64,000 bases of DNA from an uncultured Clostridia bacterium (GCA_947630845.1 CANRJB010000001.1:62001-126000); one strand, 5' to 3'. Positions 47,683 to 57,150 are shown, counted from the stretch's first letter. Made by a program: numbers and translations. Notes: a model not told the origin generated them from the sequence alone.

Positions 47683-48965
47683 TTCTTTCCGCCTCCTCTC
47701 ACAAATGCCTTTGCCAGTGAATTACTCTCCGCAAGCGGACGGTTTGCCGGACAGACATAGGAACAGCATCCGCATAGCATACAAAGCTGTAGCTTATAGG
47801 CATCAAGTGCCGCTGCATCCCTGCGCTGATATGCCTTTTCCAGTTCTGTCGGCATGAGTTTCATGGGACATGCACCTATACATCTGCCGCAGCGGATGCA
47901 TGCTGTTGTCCTGCGGGGCTTAGCCTCCGGCAGTGCAAGGATGGCATTCATGGTCTTTGTGACCGGATAGTCCGGAGACGGCAGACACATGCCCATCATC
48001 GGACCACCGCTGATAAGCCGTCCGAGATGCTCGAAATCACATTCCGCATATTCGAGAATGTTCCGGATAGGCGTACCGACCGGTGCGACCACACTGCATG
48101 GTTTTTTCACAAGTCCTCCATCCACCGTGATACCACGATTGACAAAGGGCATCCCCGTGGTAAAATATTCCTCTAAAAAGGCAATGCTTGACACATTCAT
48201 AACGATCACACCCACATCGGCAGGCAGCTTTCCCTCCGGAACGACTTTCCCTGTGATGTGATAGATAAGTACCTTTTCCGCACCCTGCGGATAGACCGGT
48301 GCAAGGGGGACAAGGGTGATATGGGGATCCTTGTCGGCAGCATCCCGAAGTATCTTCATAGCATCAGGTTTATTTTTCTCTACGCCGATGGCACATTCCG
48401 GAATGTCGAGTATTGCCATGATGCGCCGGATACCAGCAAGGATGGTGAGTGGTTTTTCCTTCATGGTGCGGTCGTCGGCAGTGATGTATGGCTCACATTC
48501 GGCAGCATTGATGAGCAGGTAGTCAATTTTGCCCTTGGGAGCAAGTTTGATATGTGTCGGCAGACCTGCACCGCCCATGCCGACTGCACCGGAAACACGC
48601 AGTGCTGCAAGAAAGCTCTCACGGTCGCTGTACTCAGGGACTTTCAGATCGGGGAAGGGCGTCTGTTTGCCGTCGGATGTGATCTCCACTGCCTTGCAGG
48701 GCTTACCGCCGGCTGGGCGGTAGTCTGTGATGGCAGTCACCACACCGGACACACTTGCATGGATATCGGCAGAAAAGGGTGCATCGCATGTTCCGATGCG
48801 TTCGCCGACAGTCACTTCCTGTTTCAGCTTGACAGTCGGGGTACAGGGTACGCCCATATGCAGTGACATGGGGAGCAGTACCTTTTCCGGGACAGCAAGC
48901 GGAACAAACGCAGAACCGGCTGTCTGCTTTGCGTGAGGGAGACTCACGCCGTGCAATCTGCGCAT
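47679..48965 (-). CDS. rnfC: Electron transport complex subunit RnfC
   Basis: GAVGMGGAGLPTHIKL, 4Fe-4S CIRCGRCIGACPMKLMP. Confidence 0.95.
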   Translation of the reverse strand: MRRLHGVSLPHAKQTAGSAFVPLAVPEKVLLPMSLHMGVPCTPTVKLKQEVTVGERIGTCDAPFSADIHASVSGVVTAITDYRPAGGKPCKAVEITSDGKQTPFPDLKVPEYSDRESFLAALRVSGAVGMGGAGLPTHIKLAPKGKIDYLLINAAECEPYITADDRTMKEKPLTILAGIRRIMAILDIPECAIGVEKNKPDAMKILRDAADKDPHITLVPLAPVYPQGAEKVLIYHITGKVVPEGKLPADVGVIVMNVSSIAFLEEYFTTGMPFVNRGITVDGGLVKKPCSVVAPVGTPIRNILEYAECDFEHLGRLISGGPMMGMCLPSPDYPVTKTMNAILALPEAKPRRTTACIRCGRCIGACPMKLMPTELEKAYQRRDAAALDAYKLQLCMLCGCCSYVCPANRPLAESNSLAKAFVRGGGKK

Positions 48966-49038
48966 AAAATACCTCCTGATAAAAAATTTAAGAAACCCCT
49001 TTTATTTTTCCTTGAAATGTGGTACAATAAAAGGGATG

Positions 49039-49731
49039 CTACGCATTTCGCTTTTTGTGGATACTTTCCTCGCTGATTTTAATAAGATTCAGCAGGGAGG
49101 ACGAATATTCCGGGTAAGTCTGGGACAAAATGGCAGTAGTGAGGTAAAGCACCTCTGCATCCTTGACGCAGTCATTTTCACCGATGGGGACACCGCTCGA
49201 GGCAGCCTTGATGTTTGCCTCATTCATGCTGACGATGGCACTGGCATCATCATTGGCAACGACTTTGGGGACGGAGAACAGTTTCTGATCGTTGTGGGGG
49301 TTTGCATTGTAGACGATACGGAAGAGCTTGTAGACATTGAGCATGAGATAAGATGAAATTTCCTTGATAAGGGTGATACTGCCTGCTTTCTGGGCAAGGG
49401 AGAACAGCAGACTGATGGAGTTGTTGATGATCTTGCGGTTGAAGGCGACGACCTCTGGACTGGGCATACTGTTGTTGCCGTCGTCATCGGGAATATCGGA
49501 AGCAGAGAGGGTGCGTCCCTCTGGCTCTGGCGTCCTGCCAAGCAGGTAGTCGCAGGATACGTTGTAATAATCAGCGATCTTCACAAGAAAATCCAGACCG
49601 CATTCCCGGATCCCCTTTTCATAATGGGAGAGCAGTGCCTGCGATATGCCTAAATCATTGGCAGCCTGTTTCTGGCTGATCTGGCGTTCCTTGCGCTGCA
49701 AGGCAATGATTCTTGGAAAATCCGAATTCAT
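49039..49731 (-). CDS. XRE-family transcriptional regulator
   Basis: IIALQRKERQISQKQAANDLGISQALLSHYEKGIRECGLDFLVKIADYYNVSCDYLLGR. Confidence 0.88.
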   Translation of the reverse strand: MNSDFPRIIALQRKERQISQKQAANDLGISQALLSHYEKGIRECGLDFLVKIADYYNVSCDYLLGRTPEPEGRTLSASDIPDDDGNNSMPSPEVVAFNRKIINNSISLLFSLAQKAGSITLIKEISSYLMLNVYKLFRIVYNANPHNDQKLFSVPKVVANDDASAIVSMNEANIKAASSGVPIGENDCVKDAEVLYLTTAILSQTYPEYSSSLLNLIKISEESIHKKRNA

Positions 49732-49783
49732 ACAACATTCCCCTTTCGTATGACAAATTTCGCAGTCCTGTTTCTTATTATAA

Positions 49784-49803
49784 TACAAATTATACTATTT
49801 GTA
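49784..49803. promoter_or_regulatory. Palindrome TACAAAT-N6-ATTTGTA, possible XRE operator
   Basis: 7-bp perfect arms overlapping a - strand TATAAT, in the divergent intergenic region. Confidence 0.4.
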
Positions 49804-49924
49804 AAGAGGGCGTTTTGTGGAAATCCGGAATGTTTTTTTATTCACGCTTGTGCATATTCACAACGCTCACAAAATCTGAAATGTGATTTTATGCAACTTG
49901 TACTATTCTATAGGAGGAATCACC

Positions 49925-50548
49925 ATGAGAGGATATCATCTGAGTCTGTACCGGCATGGTCTTACCAAAGCCAACGAGGAAGGCATCTACATCGGCAGCA
50001 CCGACTACTCCCTGACGGACAGGGGATGTGCGGAGCTTGCCGGAAAACTTGACCGTTATGAATACCCCAGAGTACAAAGGGTATACAGCAGTCCTCTGTG
50101 CCGCTGTACGGAGACGGCTGAAATTCTGTTCCCGGAGCATGAGGTCTATGTAGTGGAAGAACTGCGTGAACTGAACTTCGGCATATTTGAAGGCAAGACG
50201 GCTGTAGAGCTGGTCGGACGGGAGGACTACCGGGCATGGATGAAGGGCGGTTCTCCGGAAGTCCGTCCGCCGGAGGGAGAGAGTGCGGAGGAACTGTGCA
50301 TCCGTTCCTACAGGGTGCTGACACGCATCCTCATGGACATGATGGAAAACGACTTCACCCACTGTGCTGCCATCACCCATGCAGGTGTCATCAGCAATAT
50401 GCTGGCGTGCTTTGGCTTGCCGAAAATTCCGGCAAAAGATCTGCGCTGCGAGCCGGGGGAAGGGTTTGAGCTGCTCTTTACAGCACAGATGTGGCAGCAG
50501 TCGCAGGCTTTTGAGATCTTAGGCATGACACCATATTCCAAAGCATGA
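49925..50548 (+). CDS. Histidine phosphatase family protein
   Basis: LSLYRHGLTKANEEGIYIGSTDYSLTDRG, VYSSPLCRCTETAEI, AAITHAGVI. Confidence 0.88.
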   Translation: MRGYHLSLYRHGLTKANEEGIYIGSTDYSLTDRGCAELAGKLDRYEYPRVQRVYSSPLCRCTETAEILFPEHEVYVVEELRELNFGIFEGKTAVELVGREDYRAWMKGGSPEVRPPEGESAEELCIRSYRVLTRILMDMMENDFTHCAAITHAGVISNMLACFGLPKIPAKDLRCEPGEGFELLFTAQMWQQSQAFEILGMTPYSKA

Positions 50549-50591
50549 GCATCCGCTGTGCAGTCCCTTCTACATAGTATCGGAAGGAGCA

Positions 50592-51371
50592 ATGTTTATG
50601 CACTATATTCACCAGCTGCACCACTTTGCCGGAAAATCGCTCAGGGGGCACTACGCTGCCGCATGGGGAGCTTCCATGCTCTGTCTGGGGATCCGGCTCA
50701 TCATCCGGCTTATCCCGATGCTGTTCGCCGGCATCCTCATCCTGAATGACTCAGTCACACCGGGAGGACTGTTCGGAAACGGGCTGTGGCTGCTATTCAT
50801 GCTGCTTTGGGAGAGTGTGGGGTTCTGCATCCTGCTGCCTGTAAAGTGCGGCACAAGGAGCTGGTTCACCCACCTGACGGAATTGGAGCAGCCCGGTCAG
50901 GAGCGCACCTTCTTCCGCAATACAAGGAGCTTTGGCAGAGGGATCTGTTTTTTTGGCACTGTGGGTCTGATGCGTTGGATCGCAGCACTGCCGTTTGCAG
51001 CAGGATGCATGGTTGCGGTGTACAGCCTGCGCCAGAGCATCATTGCAGATGACGGGGGGCTGTGGCTGTTTGCAGCGGTACAGGGGCTTGCAGGGGCATT
51101 CTGGGGGCTGTGGGGATATCTGCGGTTCGGCATCCGGACGATGGCAGTGCCGTATCTGTTTCTGAACGACCCATCCCGTTCGGCATGGAGTGCCGTGCAG
51201 ATATCCGGACATATCCTGACCGGACGTTACAGACAGCTTGCGCTGCTGCTGCTCCCTTATTGCATGGCATCCCTGCCTGTTGTCACCATTCCCTTCCTGC
51301 TTCCGAGACTGATGACGGAGCTGACGATGTTCTTTCAACTGTGCATCAGGGAAACTGCTGAACAAAAATAA
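50592..51371 (+). CDS. Hypothetical integral membrane protein
   Basis: Several hydrophobic segments, SD GAAGGAG upstream. Confidence 0.65.
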   Translation: MFMHYIHQLHHFAGKSLRGHYAAAWGASMLCLGIRLIIRLIPMLFAGILILNDSVTPGGLFGNGLWLLFMLLWESVGFCILLPVKCGTRSWFTHLTELEQPGQERTFFRNTRSFGRGICFFGTVGLMRWIAALPFAAGCMVAVYSLRQSIIADDGGLWLFAAVQGLAGAFWGLWGYLRFGIRTMAVPYLFLNDPSRSAWSAVQISGHILTGRYRQLALLLLPYCMASLPVVTIPFLLPRLMTELTMFFQLCIRETAEQK

Positions 51372-51518
51372 GCAGGAGACAGGGAGAACCCATTCTCTCT
51401 GTCTCTTGCTTTTCAACAATAATTTATGTTTTCTGACAGGGCAGGGTGAATGGGAGGTGCAGGCTCCCATCGCCTCTTTCTCATGGATTCTGATACCCTG
51501 CCCACGGAGATGTCTGCC
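51366..51518 (-). ncRNA. Candidate structured small RNA of unrecognised class
   Basis: - strand promoter TTGACA-17-TACTAT at 51553-51525, stem GGGCAGGGT/ACCCTGCCC enclosing ATGGGAG/CTCCCAT, ending in AGCAaGAGACAGaGAGA.../TCTCcCTGTCTCcTGCT-TATTTTT; no credible CDS. Confidence 0.6.
51371..51415. terminator. Bidirectional intrinsic terminator
   Basis: AGCAGGAGACAGGGAGA acccat TCTCTCTGTCTCTTGCT TTT, shared by the + strand membrane gene and the - strand sRNA. Confidence 0.8.
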
Positions 51519-51524
51519 ATATAT

Positions 51525-51553
51525 ATAGTAGCACTTTTTCATTGATTTGTCAA
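51525..51553 (-). promoter_or_regulatory. Promoter TTGACA-17-TACTAT for candidate sRNA
   Basis: - strand TTGACA 51553-51548, TACTAT 51530-51525. Confidence 0.7.
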
Positions 51554-51645
51554 GTGTAATTTTTTATTTAATACAATATTTTATTTGCTATTTATATATC
51601 AGTTGACTATTTGTAACATAATAGATAGAATAATAATAGTAAATT

Positions 51646-51930
51646 ATGTTGCAAAGGGTGAATGTTTTGGAAAAATCAGTGATCACGATCAAGGAATACG
51701 GCAAGATCAATCTGCACCTGAAAGATATTCTTGACAGCAGAAATATCACAAGAAATCGCCTTGCAGAGTTGGTGGATACCCGTTTTTCCGTCATTGACAA
51801 GTGGTATAAGAACAATGTGGAACGTCTCGATCTCGATGTTCTGGCAAGGGTCTGCTACGTTCTCGACTGCGATCCGTCAGATCTCATCAGCTATGACACA
51901 AAGTCACACCAATCCCTTTCATTACGATAG
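51646..51930 (+). CDS. Small XRE/Cro-type HTH regulator
   Basis: LHLKDILDSRNITRNRLAELVDTRFSVIDKWYKNNVERLDLDVLARVCYVLDCDPSDLISY. Confidence 0.8.
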   Translation: MLQRVNVLEKSVITIKEYGKINLHLKDILDSRNITRNRLAELVDTRFSVIDKWYKNNVERLDLDVLARVCYVLDCDPSDLISYDTKSHQSLSLR

Positions 51931-52044
51931 CCAAAGTCTACCGGAATGAAACTGCTGAAAGCATCGTTACGGTTGGTATGATGCGGCAATTACCCCGGAC
52001 ATCGCATGCTCTCTCCTCATTTTTTCTGATATATTCCGTTTTTC

Positions 52045-52073
52045 TTGACATTTGCATAAAAATGTAGTATAAT
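52045..52073 (+). promoter_or_regulatory. Consensus promoter TTGACA-17-TATAAT
   Basis: TTGACA 52045-52050, TATAAT 52068-52073. Confidence 0.85.
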
Positions 52074-52122
52074 AGGGAAAGGTCGGAATAACTGACCGAA
52101 AAATGAAAAGGAGAGAATGCGT

Positions 52123-52443
52123 ATGACATTTGAAGCACTTCTGACGAAGGTCAGAGATCTGGCGAAGGGCTACGACCCATCCGGCATAGGATTTCTTGCG
52201 GTGCAGATCAATATCACCGGCAAGAACGAGGGTGTGTTCTATGTAGAGATCAAGGACGGCAGAGTCAATATCGAGCCGTATGAGTATATTGACAGAAACT
52301 GCGCCATCACCGTTTCCATGACCAATTTCAACAAGCTGCTTGACGGCAAACTTGATGCCGTTGCCGCCTATACCACAGGCAAGCTCAAAGTGGACGGCGA
52401 CCTCGGCAAAGCACTCGAATTTGCCAACCTCATCAAAAAGTGA
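52123..52443 (+). CDS. SCP2 sterol-binding domain protein
   Basis: FEALLTKVRDLAKG...DRNCAITVSMTNFNKLLDGKLDAVAAYTTGKLKVDGDLGKALEFANLI. Confidence 0.85.
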   Translation: MTFEALLTKVRDLAKGYDPSGIGFLAVQINITGKNEGVFYVEIKDGRVNIEPYEYIDRNCAITVSMTNFNKLLDGKLDAVAAYTTGKLKVDGDLGKALEFANLIKK

Positions 52444-52448
52444 TTCCG

Positions 52449-52480
52449 ATCCCCTGTCCTGTGACAGGGGATTCCTTTTG
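52449..52480 (+). terminator. Intrinsic terminator after SCP2 gene
   Basis: ATCCCCTGTC ctgt GACAGGGGAT TCCTTTTG. Confidence 0.8.
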
Positions 52481-52500
52481 TCTGCAAAGAGTTGGTTAAA

Positions 52501-52540
52501 AAATTCCCATCTTCCGATTTTGATCGGAGGATGGGAATTT
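52501..52540. repeat. Intergenic hairpin repeat (R6)
   Basis: AAATTCCCATCTTCCGAT tttg ATCGGAGGATGGGAATTT, 18-bp stem with one G-U pair. Confidence 0.7.
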
Positions 52541-52544
52541 GGTG

Positions 52545-53489
52545 TTAATGATTCAGAATTTTCTTTACCGTCGCTGCAATATTGTCCGCCGTCAGTCCAA
52601 ATTCTTTCAATAGCTCGACCGCAGATCCGGAGTGACCATATTCATCGTTGATACCGATTTTCACAACCGGAACAGGGCAGCACTCCGTCACGCAGTCAGC
52701 AACCGCACTTCCCAGTCCACCGATGATGCTGTGTTCTTCGACCGTCACGATGCATCCCGTTTCCTTTGCTGCCATGCAGATCATGTCCCTGTCAAGCGGC
52801 TTGATGGTGTGGATATTGATGACCCTTGCGGAGATACCCTCTCTGGCAAGCATCTCTGCCGCCTGTACAGCCTCAGCAACCATCAGACCTGTTGCCACGA
52901 TGGTAATATCCTTGCCATCACGAAGCTGCACACCCTTGCCCCACTCAAACCGATAGGTCTTCGGGTCATTGAGGATGGGGGCAGCAAGCCGTCCGAACCG
53001 CATATAAACTGGTCCCTGATGCTGAATTGCTGCTTCCACCGCAGACTTTGCTTCGGTATCGTCGCAGGGCACTATGACCGTCATGCCGGGGATCGTCCGC
53101 ATGAGGGCAATGTCCTCGTTGCACTGATGCGTTGCGCCGTCCTCACCGACGGAAATACCTGCATGGGTCGCACCGATCTTTACATTCAGTCCCGGATATC
53201 CAATGGAATTGCGCACGATCTCATACGCTCTGCCTGCCGCAAACATCGCAAATGTAGACGCAAACGGAATTTTCCCTGCTGCCGCAAGCCCTGCTGCTAC
53301 GCCCATCATATTCTCCTCCGCAATGCCGCAGTCAAAGAATCTGTCCGGATACGCTTTCTTGAAAATACCTGTCTTGGTCGCAGCCGCAAGATCGGCATCA
53401 AGCACCACAAGCTGCGGATAGCGTTCTGCCAGAGCCGTCAGTGCTTCGCCGTAGCTTTCTCTGGTCGCTTTCTTTTTTACCTCTGCCAT
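52545..53489 (-). CDS. Transketolase C-terminal subunit
   Basis: LVVLDADLAAATKTGIFKKAYPDRFFDCGIAEENMMGVAAGLA, VTVEEHSIIGGLGSAVA. Confidence 0.93.
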   Translation of the reverse strand: MAEVKKKATRESYGEALTALAERYPQLVVLDADLAAATKTGIFKKAYPDRFFDCGIAEENMMGVAAGLAAAGKIPFASTFAMFAAGRAYEIVRNSIGYPGLNVKIGATHAGISVGEDGATHQCNEDIALMRTIPGMTVIVPCDDTEAKSAVEAAIQHQGPVYMRFGRLAAPILNDPKTYRFEWGKGVQLRDGKDITIVATGLMVAEAVQAAEMLAREGISARVINIHTIKPLDRDMICMAAKETGCIVTVEEHSIIGGLGSAVADCVTECCPVPVVKIGINDEYGHSGSAVELLKEFGLTADNIAATVKKILNH

Positions 53490-53491
53490 AC

Positions 53492-54334
53492 TCACGCCTC
53501 CCATTCTGCCAAAGCGGCACGCAGTTCCTGCATACCCTGTTCATACTGCTCTGCATTCGGTGCCTTGCCATGCCAGTCCACCTGATTTTCCATAAAGGAC
53601 ACACCCTTACCCTTGATGCTTTTCTGGATGATGGCAACCGGCTTGCCGCTGATGCTTTCAGCTTCACGGAATGCCTCCTCAAGCTTATCAAAATCATGTG
53701 CATCGTCCACCACGATCACATGCCAGCCGAAGGCACGGAATTTCTCGTCAATGGGTTCGGGGGAGCAGACATCAGTGATCTTGCCGTCGATCTGCAAGCC
53801 GTTATTGTCCACAATGGCTGTCAGATTGTCAAGCCCATAATGCGCTGCAAACATGGCTGCTTCCCAGACCTGACCTTCCTCAAGCTCACCATCGCCAAGA
53901 ATGGCATAAACATGATATGCTGCCGAATCGAGCTTGCCTGCCAGTGCCATGCCGCATGCTGCCGAAATGCCCTGCCCCAGTGAGCCGGAGGACATATCCA
54001 CACCCGGCGTATGGATGCAGGGATGCCCTTGCAGCATTGCACCGATGTGCCGCAGATGTTCCAGCTCTTCCTTCGGGAAAAATCCCCTCTCCGCAAGCAC
54101 TGCATAGAGTGCCGGTGCCGTATGCCCCTTGGAGAGAACCAGTCTGTCCCGGTCGGGCATATCCGGATGCTTCGGATCAACATGCATTTTTACAAAGTAC
54201 AGGTATGTCACCAGCTCTGCAATCGAGAGCGAACCGCCCGGATGACCGGATTTTGCATGAAATATCCCCGTCAGAATGCCCATGCGCACACGGCATGCAG
54301 TTGCCTGAAGCTGCTTTCTGATTGTTTCGTCCAT
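53492..54334 (-). CDS. Transketolase N-terminal subunit
   Basis: AKSGHPGGSLSIAELVTYLYF, DRLVLSKGHTAPALYA, GDGELEEGQVWEAAMFA. Confidence 0.94.
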   Translation of the reverse strand: MDETIRKQLQATACRVRMGILTGIFHAKSGHPGGSLSIAELVTYLYFVKMHVDPKHPDMPDRDRLVLSKGHTAPALYAVLAERGFFPKEELEHLRHIGAMLQGHPCIHTPGVDMSSGSLGQGISAACGMALAGKLDSAAYHVYAILGDGELEEGQVWEAAMFAAHYGLDNLTAIVDNNGLQIDGKITDVCSPEPIDEKFRAFGWHVIVVDDAHDFDKLEEAFREAESISGKPVAIIQKSIKGKGVSFMENQVDWHGKAPNAEQYEQGMQELRAALAEWEA

Positions 54335-54347
54335 GTGATTACCTCCA

Positions 54348-54878
54348 TCAATGAAAAAATTTCTCGCCAAATTCCGTAAACAGCGTTTCCAAAGGCAGCG
54401 TTACACCGCTATGCTTTCCGTCCGGCACTCTCAGGCAGCGCTCCTCACCAAAAAAGCTGCGTGTAAACGGATGATACTCAATGACTTCATCCATCTCACC
54501 CAGAATCACATACAACCGTTCCGGGTCGGCTGCCCGTAACGTCTGCGTCAGGTCAAAGTACAGCATGATCCACTCCGGACGGATATTCCCATACTTCGGC
54601 AGCGTAACAAAGGGCAGCATACAGGGATTGATCAGCACCGCACGGCACTGTGTCATCGCACAGAGCTGCGCCGCAAAATAGCCGCCCATGCTTGAACCGA
54701 CCACAGCGTCGCATTGCTCGTTCTGAAAGAGCAGAAGCAGCTCATGCCGCAGCAGATCCGGCGGACTCTTATCGTAGTCAAGCTGTGGGGAAACGACCTC
54801 ATAGCCGCATTTTTTGAGTGCCAGAAAAGCAGCATTCTCCGCACTTGCCTGATAGCCATGCAGATTCAGCAGCTTCAT
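54348..54878 (-). CDS. YqiA/YcfP-like alpha/beta hydrolase
   Basis: MKLLNLHGYQASAEN, DAVVGSSMGGYFAAQL, INPCMLP. Confidence 0.8.
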   Translation of the reverse strand: MKLLNLHGYQASAENAAFLALKKCGYEVVSPQLDYDKSPPDLLRHELLLLFQNEQCDAVVGSSMGGYFAAQLCAMTQCRAVLINPCMLPFVTLPKYGNIRPEWIMLYFDLTQTLRAADPERLYVILGEMDEVIEYHPFTRSFFGEERCLRVPDGKHSGVTLPLETLFTEFGEKFFH

Positions 54879-55699
54879 TGTGCCTGCTCCCTTCGGTGCA
54901 GAATAGCATCGATCAGCTCCTCCATTGCCCCTTCTTCACAGGTACGGGAAAGGATAAAATCGGCATGCTCCTTGACAGAATTGGCAGCATTCTGCGGACA
55001 CACTGCATAATCTGCTGCATCGAGCATAGCAATATCATTGTCAAAATCCCCGACTGCCACAAATGTGAAATTCTCCATTCCCGGAAGTTTCCGGTAGGCT
55101 TGCAGGGCACTGCCCTTGGACACGCCGGGCGGCAGCATTTCATAGAATTTATTTTCTGAACGGATAAAGCTCACATCCCTGAACTGCCGTCCCTCAATAT
55201 AGCGGATAAATGCCGGAATGTCATCCGGACACATCGCAAACAGCACCTTGAGCCATGTCCCCTCAATGTCATCGACTGTGCCGTAACGAGGGGTCACGCC
55301 GCAGATGCGGATATGTTCCTGTTCATACTCTGTATTATTGACGACCCATGTCTCATCCGTGCAGAGTACCTCCACACCGGCATGGGGATTGTCAGCTAAG
55401 ATGGATGCTGTCATTTCCCTCGCTGTCTCCGGCAGCGGCTGAGTGAACAGCAGCCTGTCCACAGCTGCATCCCAAATGGCGCAGCCGTTAAAGACGATAA
55501 TGGGACTTTTCAGCCCAAGCTCCTCCGGATAACGCCGTGCTGCCTGCACGGTGCGTCCCGTGGCAATTGTAAACAGCCCACCTGCCGCCTCAAACCGCCG
55601 CACAGCAGCCAGATCCTGCGGCAGCGGTATCTTGCTTTTCGGCAGAAATGTGCCGTCCAGATCGGTGATGATGCAGACCCTGTCGGGATGTTCAAACAT
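54875..55699 (-). CDS. HAD-superfamily (Cof-type) hydrolase
   Basis: CIITDLDGTFLP, FTIATGRT, FVAVGDFDNDIAML. Confidence 0.9.
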   Translation of the reverse strand: MFEHPDRVCIITDLDGTFLPKSKIPLPQDLAAVRRFEAAGGLFTIATGRTVQAARRYPEELGLKSPIIVFNGCAIWDAAVDRLLFTQPLPETAREMTASILADNPHAGVEVLCTDETWVVNNTEYEQEHIRICGVTPRYGTVDDIEGTWLKVLFAMCPDDIPAFIRYIEGRQFRDVSFIRSENKFYEMLPPGVSKGSALQAYRKLPGMENFTFVAVGDFDNDIAMLDAADYAVCPQNAANSVKEHADFILSRTCEEGAMEELIDAILHRREQAQ

Positions 55700-56609
55700 A
55701 CTCTCTCTCCATTTTTTCCAAAAGCTTCTGAAAATAAGGCGGCGGCGGTGCGGAAAATTCGAGATATTCCCCCGTTGCCGGATGGAGAAAACCGATTTTC
55801 CGGGCATGCAGGCATTGTCCCTGTGTCCCTTTAGCGGCTTTTCCATACACATCGTCGCCATAGATCGGATGCCCGATGTAGGCAAGATGCACCCGTATCT
55901 GATGGGTGCGTCCGGTTTCGAGCCGCAGCAGCAGATGTGCCGTTTCCCGGAACTGCCGCAGCACGGTATAATGGGTCACGGCTTCACGGGCATTCTTGTC
56001 AGTCACACACATTTTCTTCCGGTCAGTCGGATGCCGTCCGATGGGTGCATTGATCGTGCCGGTTTCATCCCTGAATCTCCCGACAGCGATCGCCTCATAT
56101 TCCCGTGTAAAGGAATGTTCCTTGATCTGCGCTGCAAGATGCTGGTGGGAGATATCGTTCTTTGCCACGATAAGCAGTCCGGAAGTATTCTTATCAATAC
56201 GGTGAACAATGCCGGGACGAATCTCACCGTTGATGCCGGAAAGCGAGTCCTTGCAGTGAAAAAGGAGCGCATTGACAAGAGTCTCATCATAATTCCCGGC
56301 AGCCGGATGTACGACCATCCCTTTGGGCTTGTTGACAACAAGCAGATCATCGTCCTCATACAGAATGTCAAGCGGAATGTCCTGCGGCACAACGTTGATT
56401 TCCTCCGGCGGCGGTACGTTGATCACGACCGCTGCACCTGCCTTTGGACGGCAGTTTTTCGGAACAGTCCTTCCGTCCACAAGCACATTGCCGCCTGCGA
56501 TCAATCCCTGCACAGCACACCTTGTCAGCCCGATGTCAAGAGATGCTGCCCATTTGTCAAGCCGGATGCCCTCTGCCTCTTCCGGAAACATCAGTTCATG
56601 CGTTGTCAT
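55692..56609 (-). CDS. RluA-family pseudouridine synthase
   Basis: S4 region; GIVHRIDKNTSGLLIVAKN, LRLETGRTHQIRVHLAYIGHPIYGDDVYG. Confidence 0.95.
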   Translation of the reverse strand: MTTHELMFPEEAEGIRLDKWAASLDIGLTRCAVQGLIAGGNVLVDGRTVPKNCRPKAGAAVVINVPPPEEINVVPQDIPLDILYEDDDLLVVNKPKGMVVHPAAGNYDETLVNALLFHCKDSLSGINGEIRPGIVHRIDKNTSGLLIVAKNDISHQHLAAQIKEHSFTREYEAIAVGRFRDETGTINAPIGRHPTDRKKMCVTDKNAREAVTHYTVLRQFRETAHLLLRLETGRTHQIRVHLAYIGHPIYGDDVYGKAAKGTQGQCLHARKIGFLHPATGEYLEFSAPPPPYFQKLLEKMEREYV

Positions 56610-57147
56610 TGGCAGTCTCCTTCGGCTTTTTGTCCATAAAAAAGAGGATATAAACAAACAGCAGTGCCGTCCCCACCGTCACAAAACAGTCCGCAAAATT
56701 AAAAATCGCAAAGTCAAATAACTGCACATCTAAATAGTCCACCACTCTGCCGTCCCGGAAAATGCGGTCGATCATATTCCCGATACCGCCGCCAATGATC
56801 ATGGTCAGACTCCAGAACAGCAGTGGTCTTTTCTGCGCATAGCGAATCAGGAGATAGATGCACACCACCATGCTGATGCCTGTCACCACAAGCAGCAGCA
56901 CCCTCTGTCCGGAAAAACTGCTGAATGCCGAGCCATCATTTTCAATATAGCGCAGATGCAGAATGTCCAGACTGCCGATGTGCAAAAAAGGCTTTTCCTC
57001 GCCGAGCGCAAAATGCTGCACGATGTACAGCTTGATGATCTGGTCAATGCCTGCAATCAGCACGATGCAGACAGCTGCAATGATGAGCAAGCTGCGCCCT
57101 CCTTTCAAGGGAAACAGCCTGCCGTCCATCCGGACGGCAAGCCGCAT
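56596..57147 (-). CDS. lspA: Lipoprotein signal peptidase
   Basis: ENDGSAFSSF, GGGIGNMIDRIFRDGRVVDYLDV, FNFADCFVTVG. Confidence 0.94.
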   Translation of the reverse strand: MRLAVRMDGRLFPLKGGRSLLIIAAVCIVLIAGIDQIIKLYIVQHFALGEEKPFLHIGSLDILHLRYIENDGSAFSSFSGQRVLLLVVTGISMVVCIYLLIRYAQKRPLLFWSLTMIIGGGIGNMIDRIFRDGRVVDYLDVQLFDFAIFNFADCFVTVGTALLFVYILFFMDKKPKETANDNA

Positions 57148-57150
57148 TGA

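Noticed and set aside
50793-51542. 249-aa - strand ORF overlapping the sRNA candidate
   Set aside because: Antisense to the membrane protein for most of its length, no SD and low-complexity composition; does not explain the promoter/terminator pair.
2124-52540. Hairpins as CRISPR repeats
   Set aside because: Dispersed singly across 50 kb, with no regular spacers and no cas genes.
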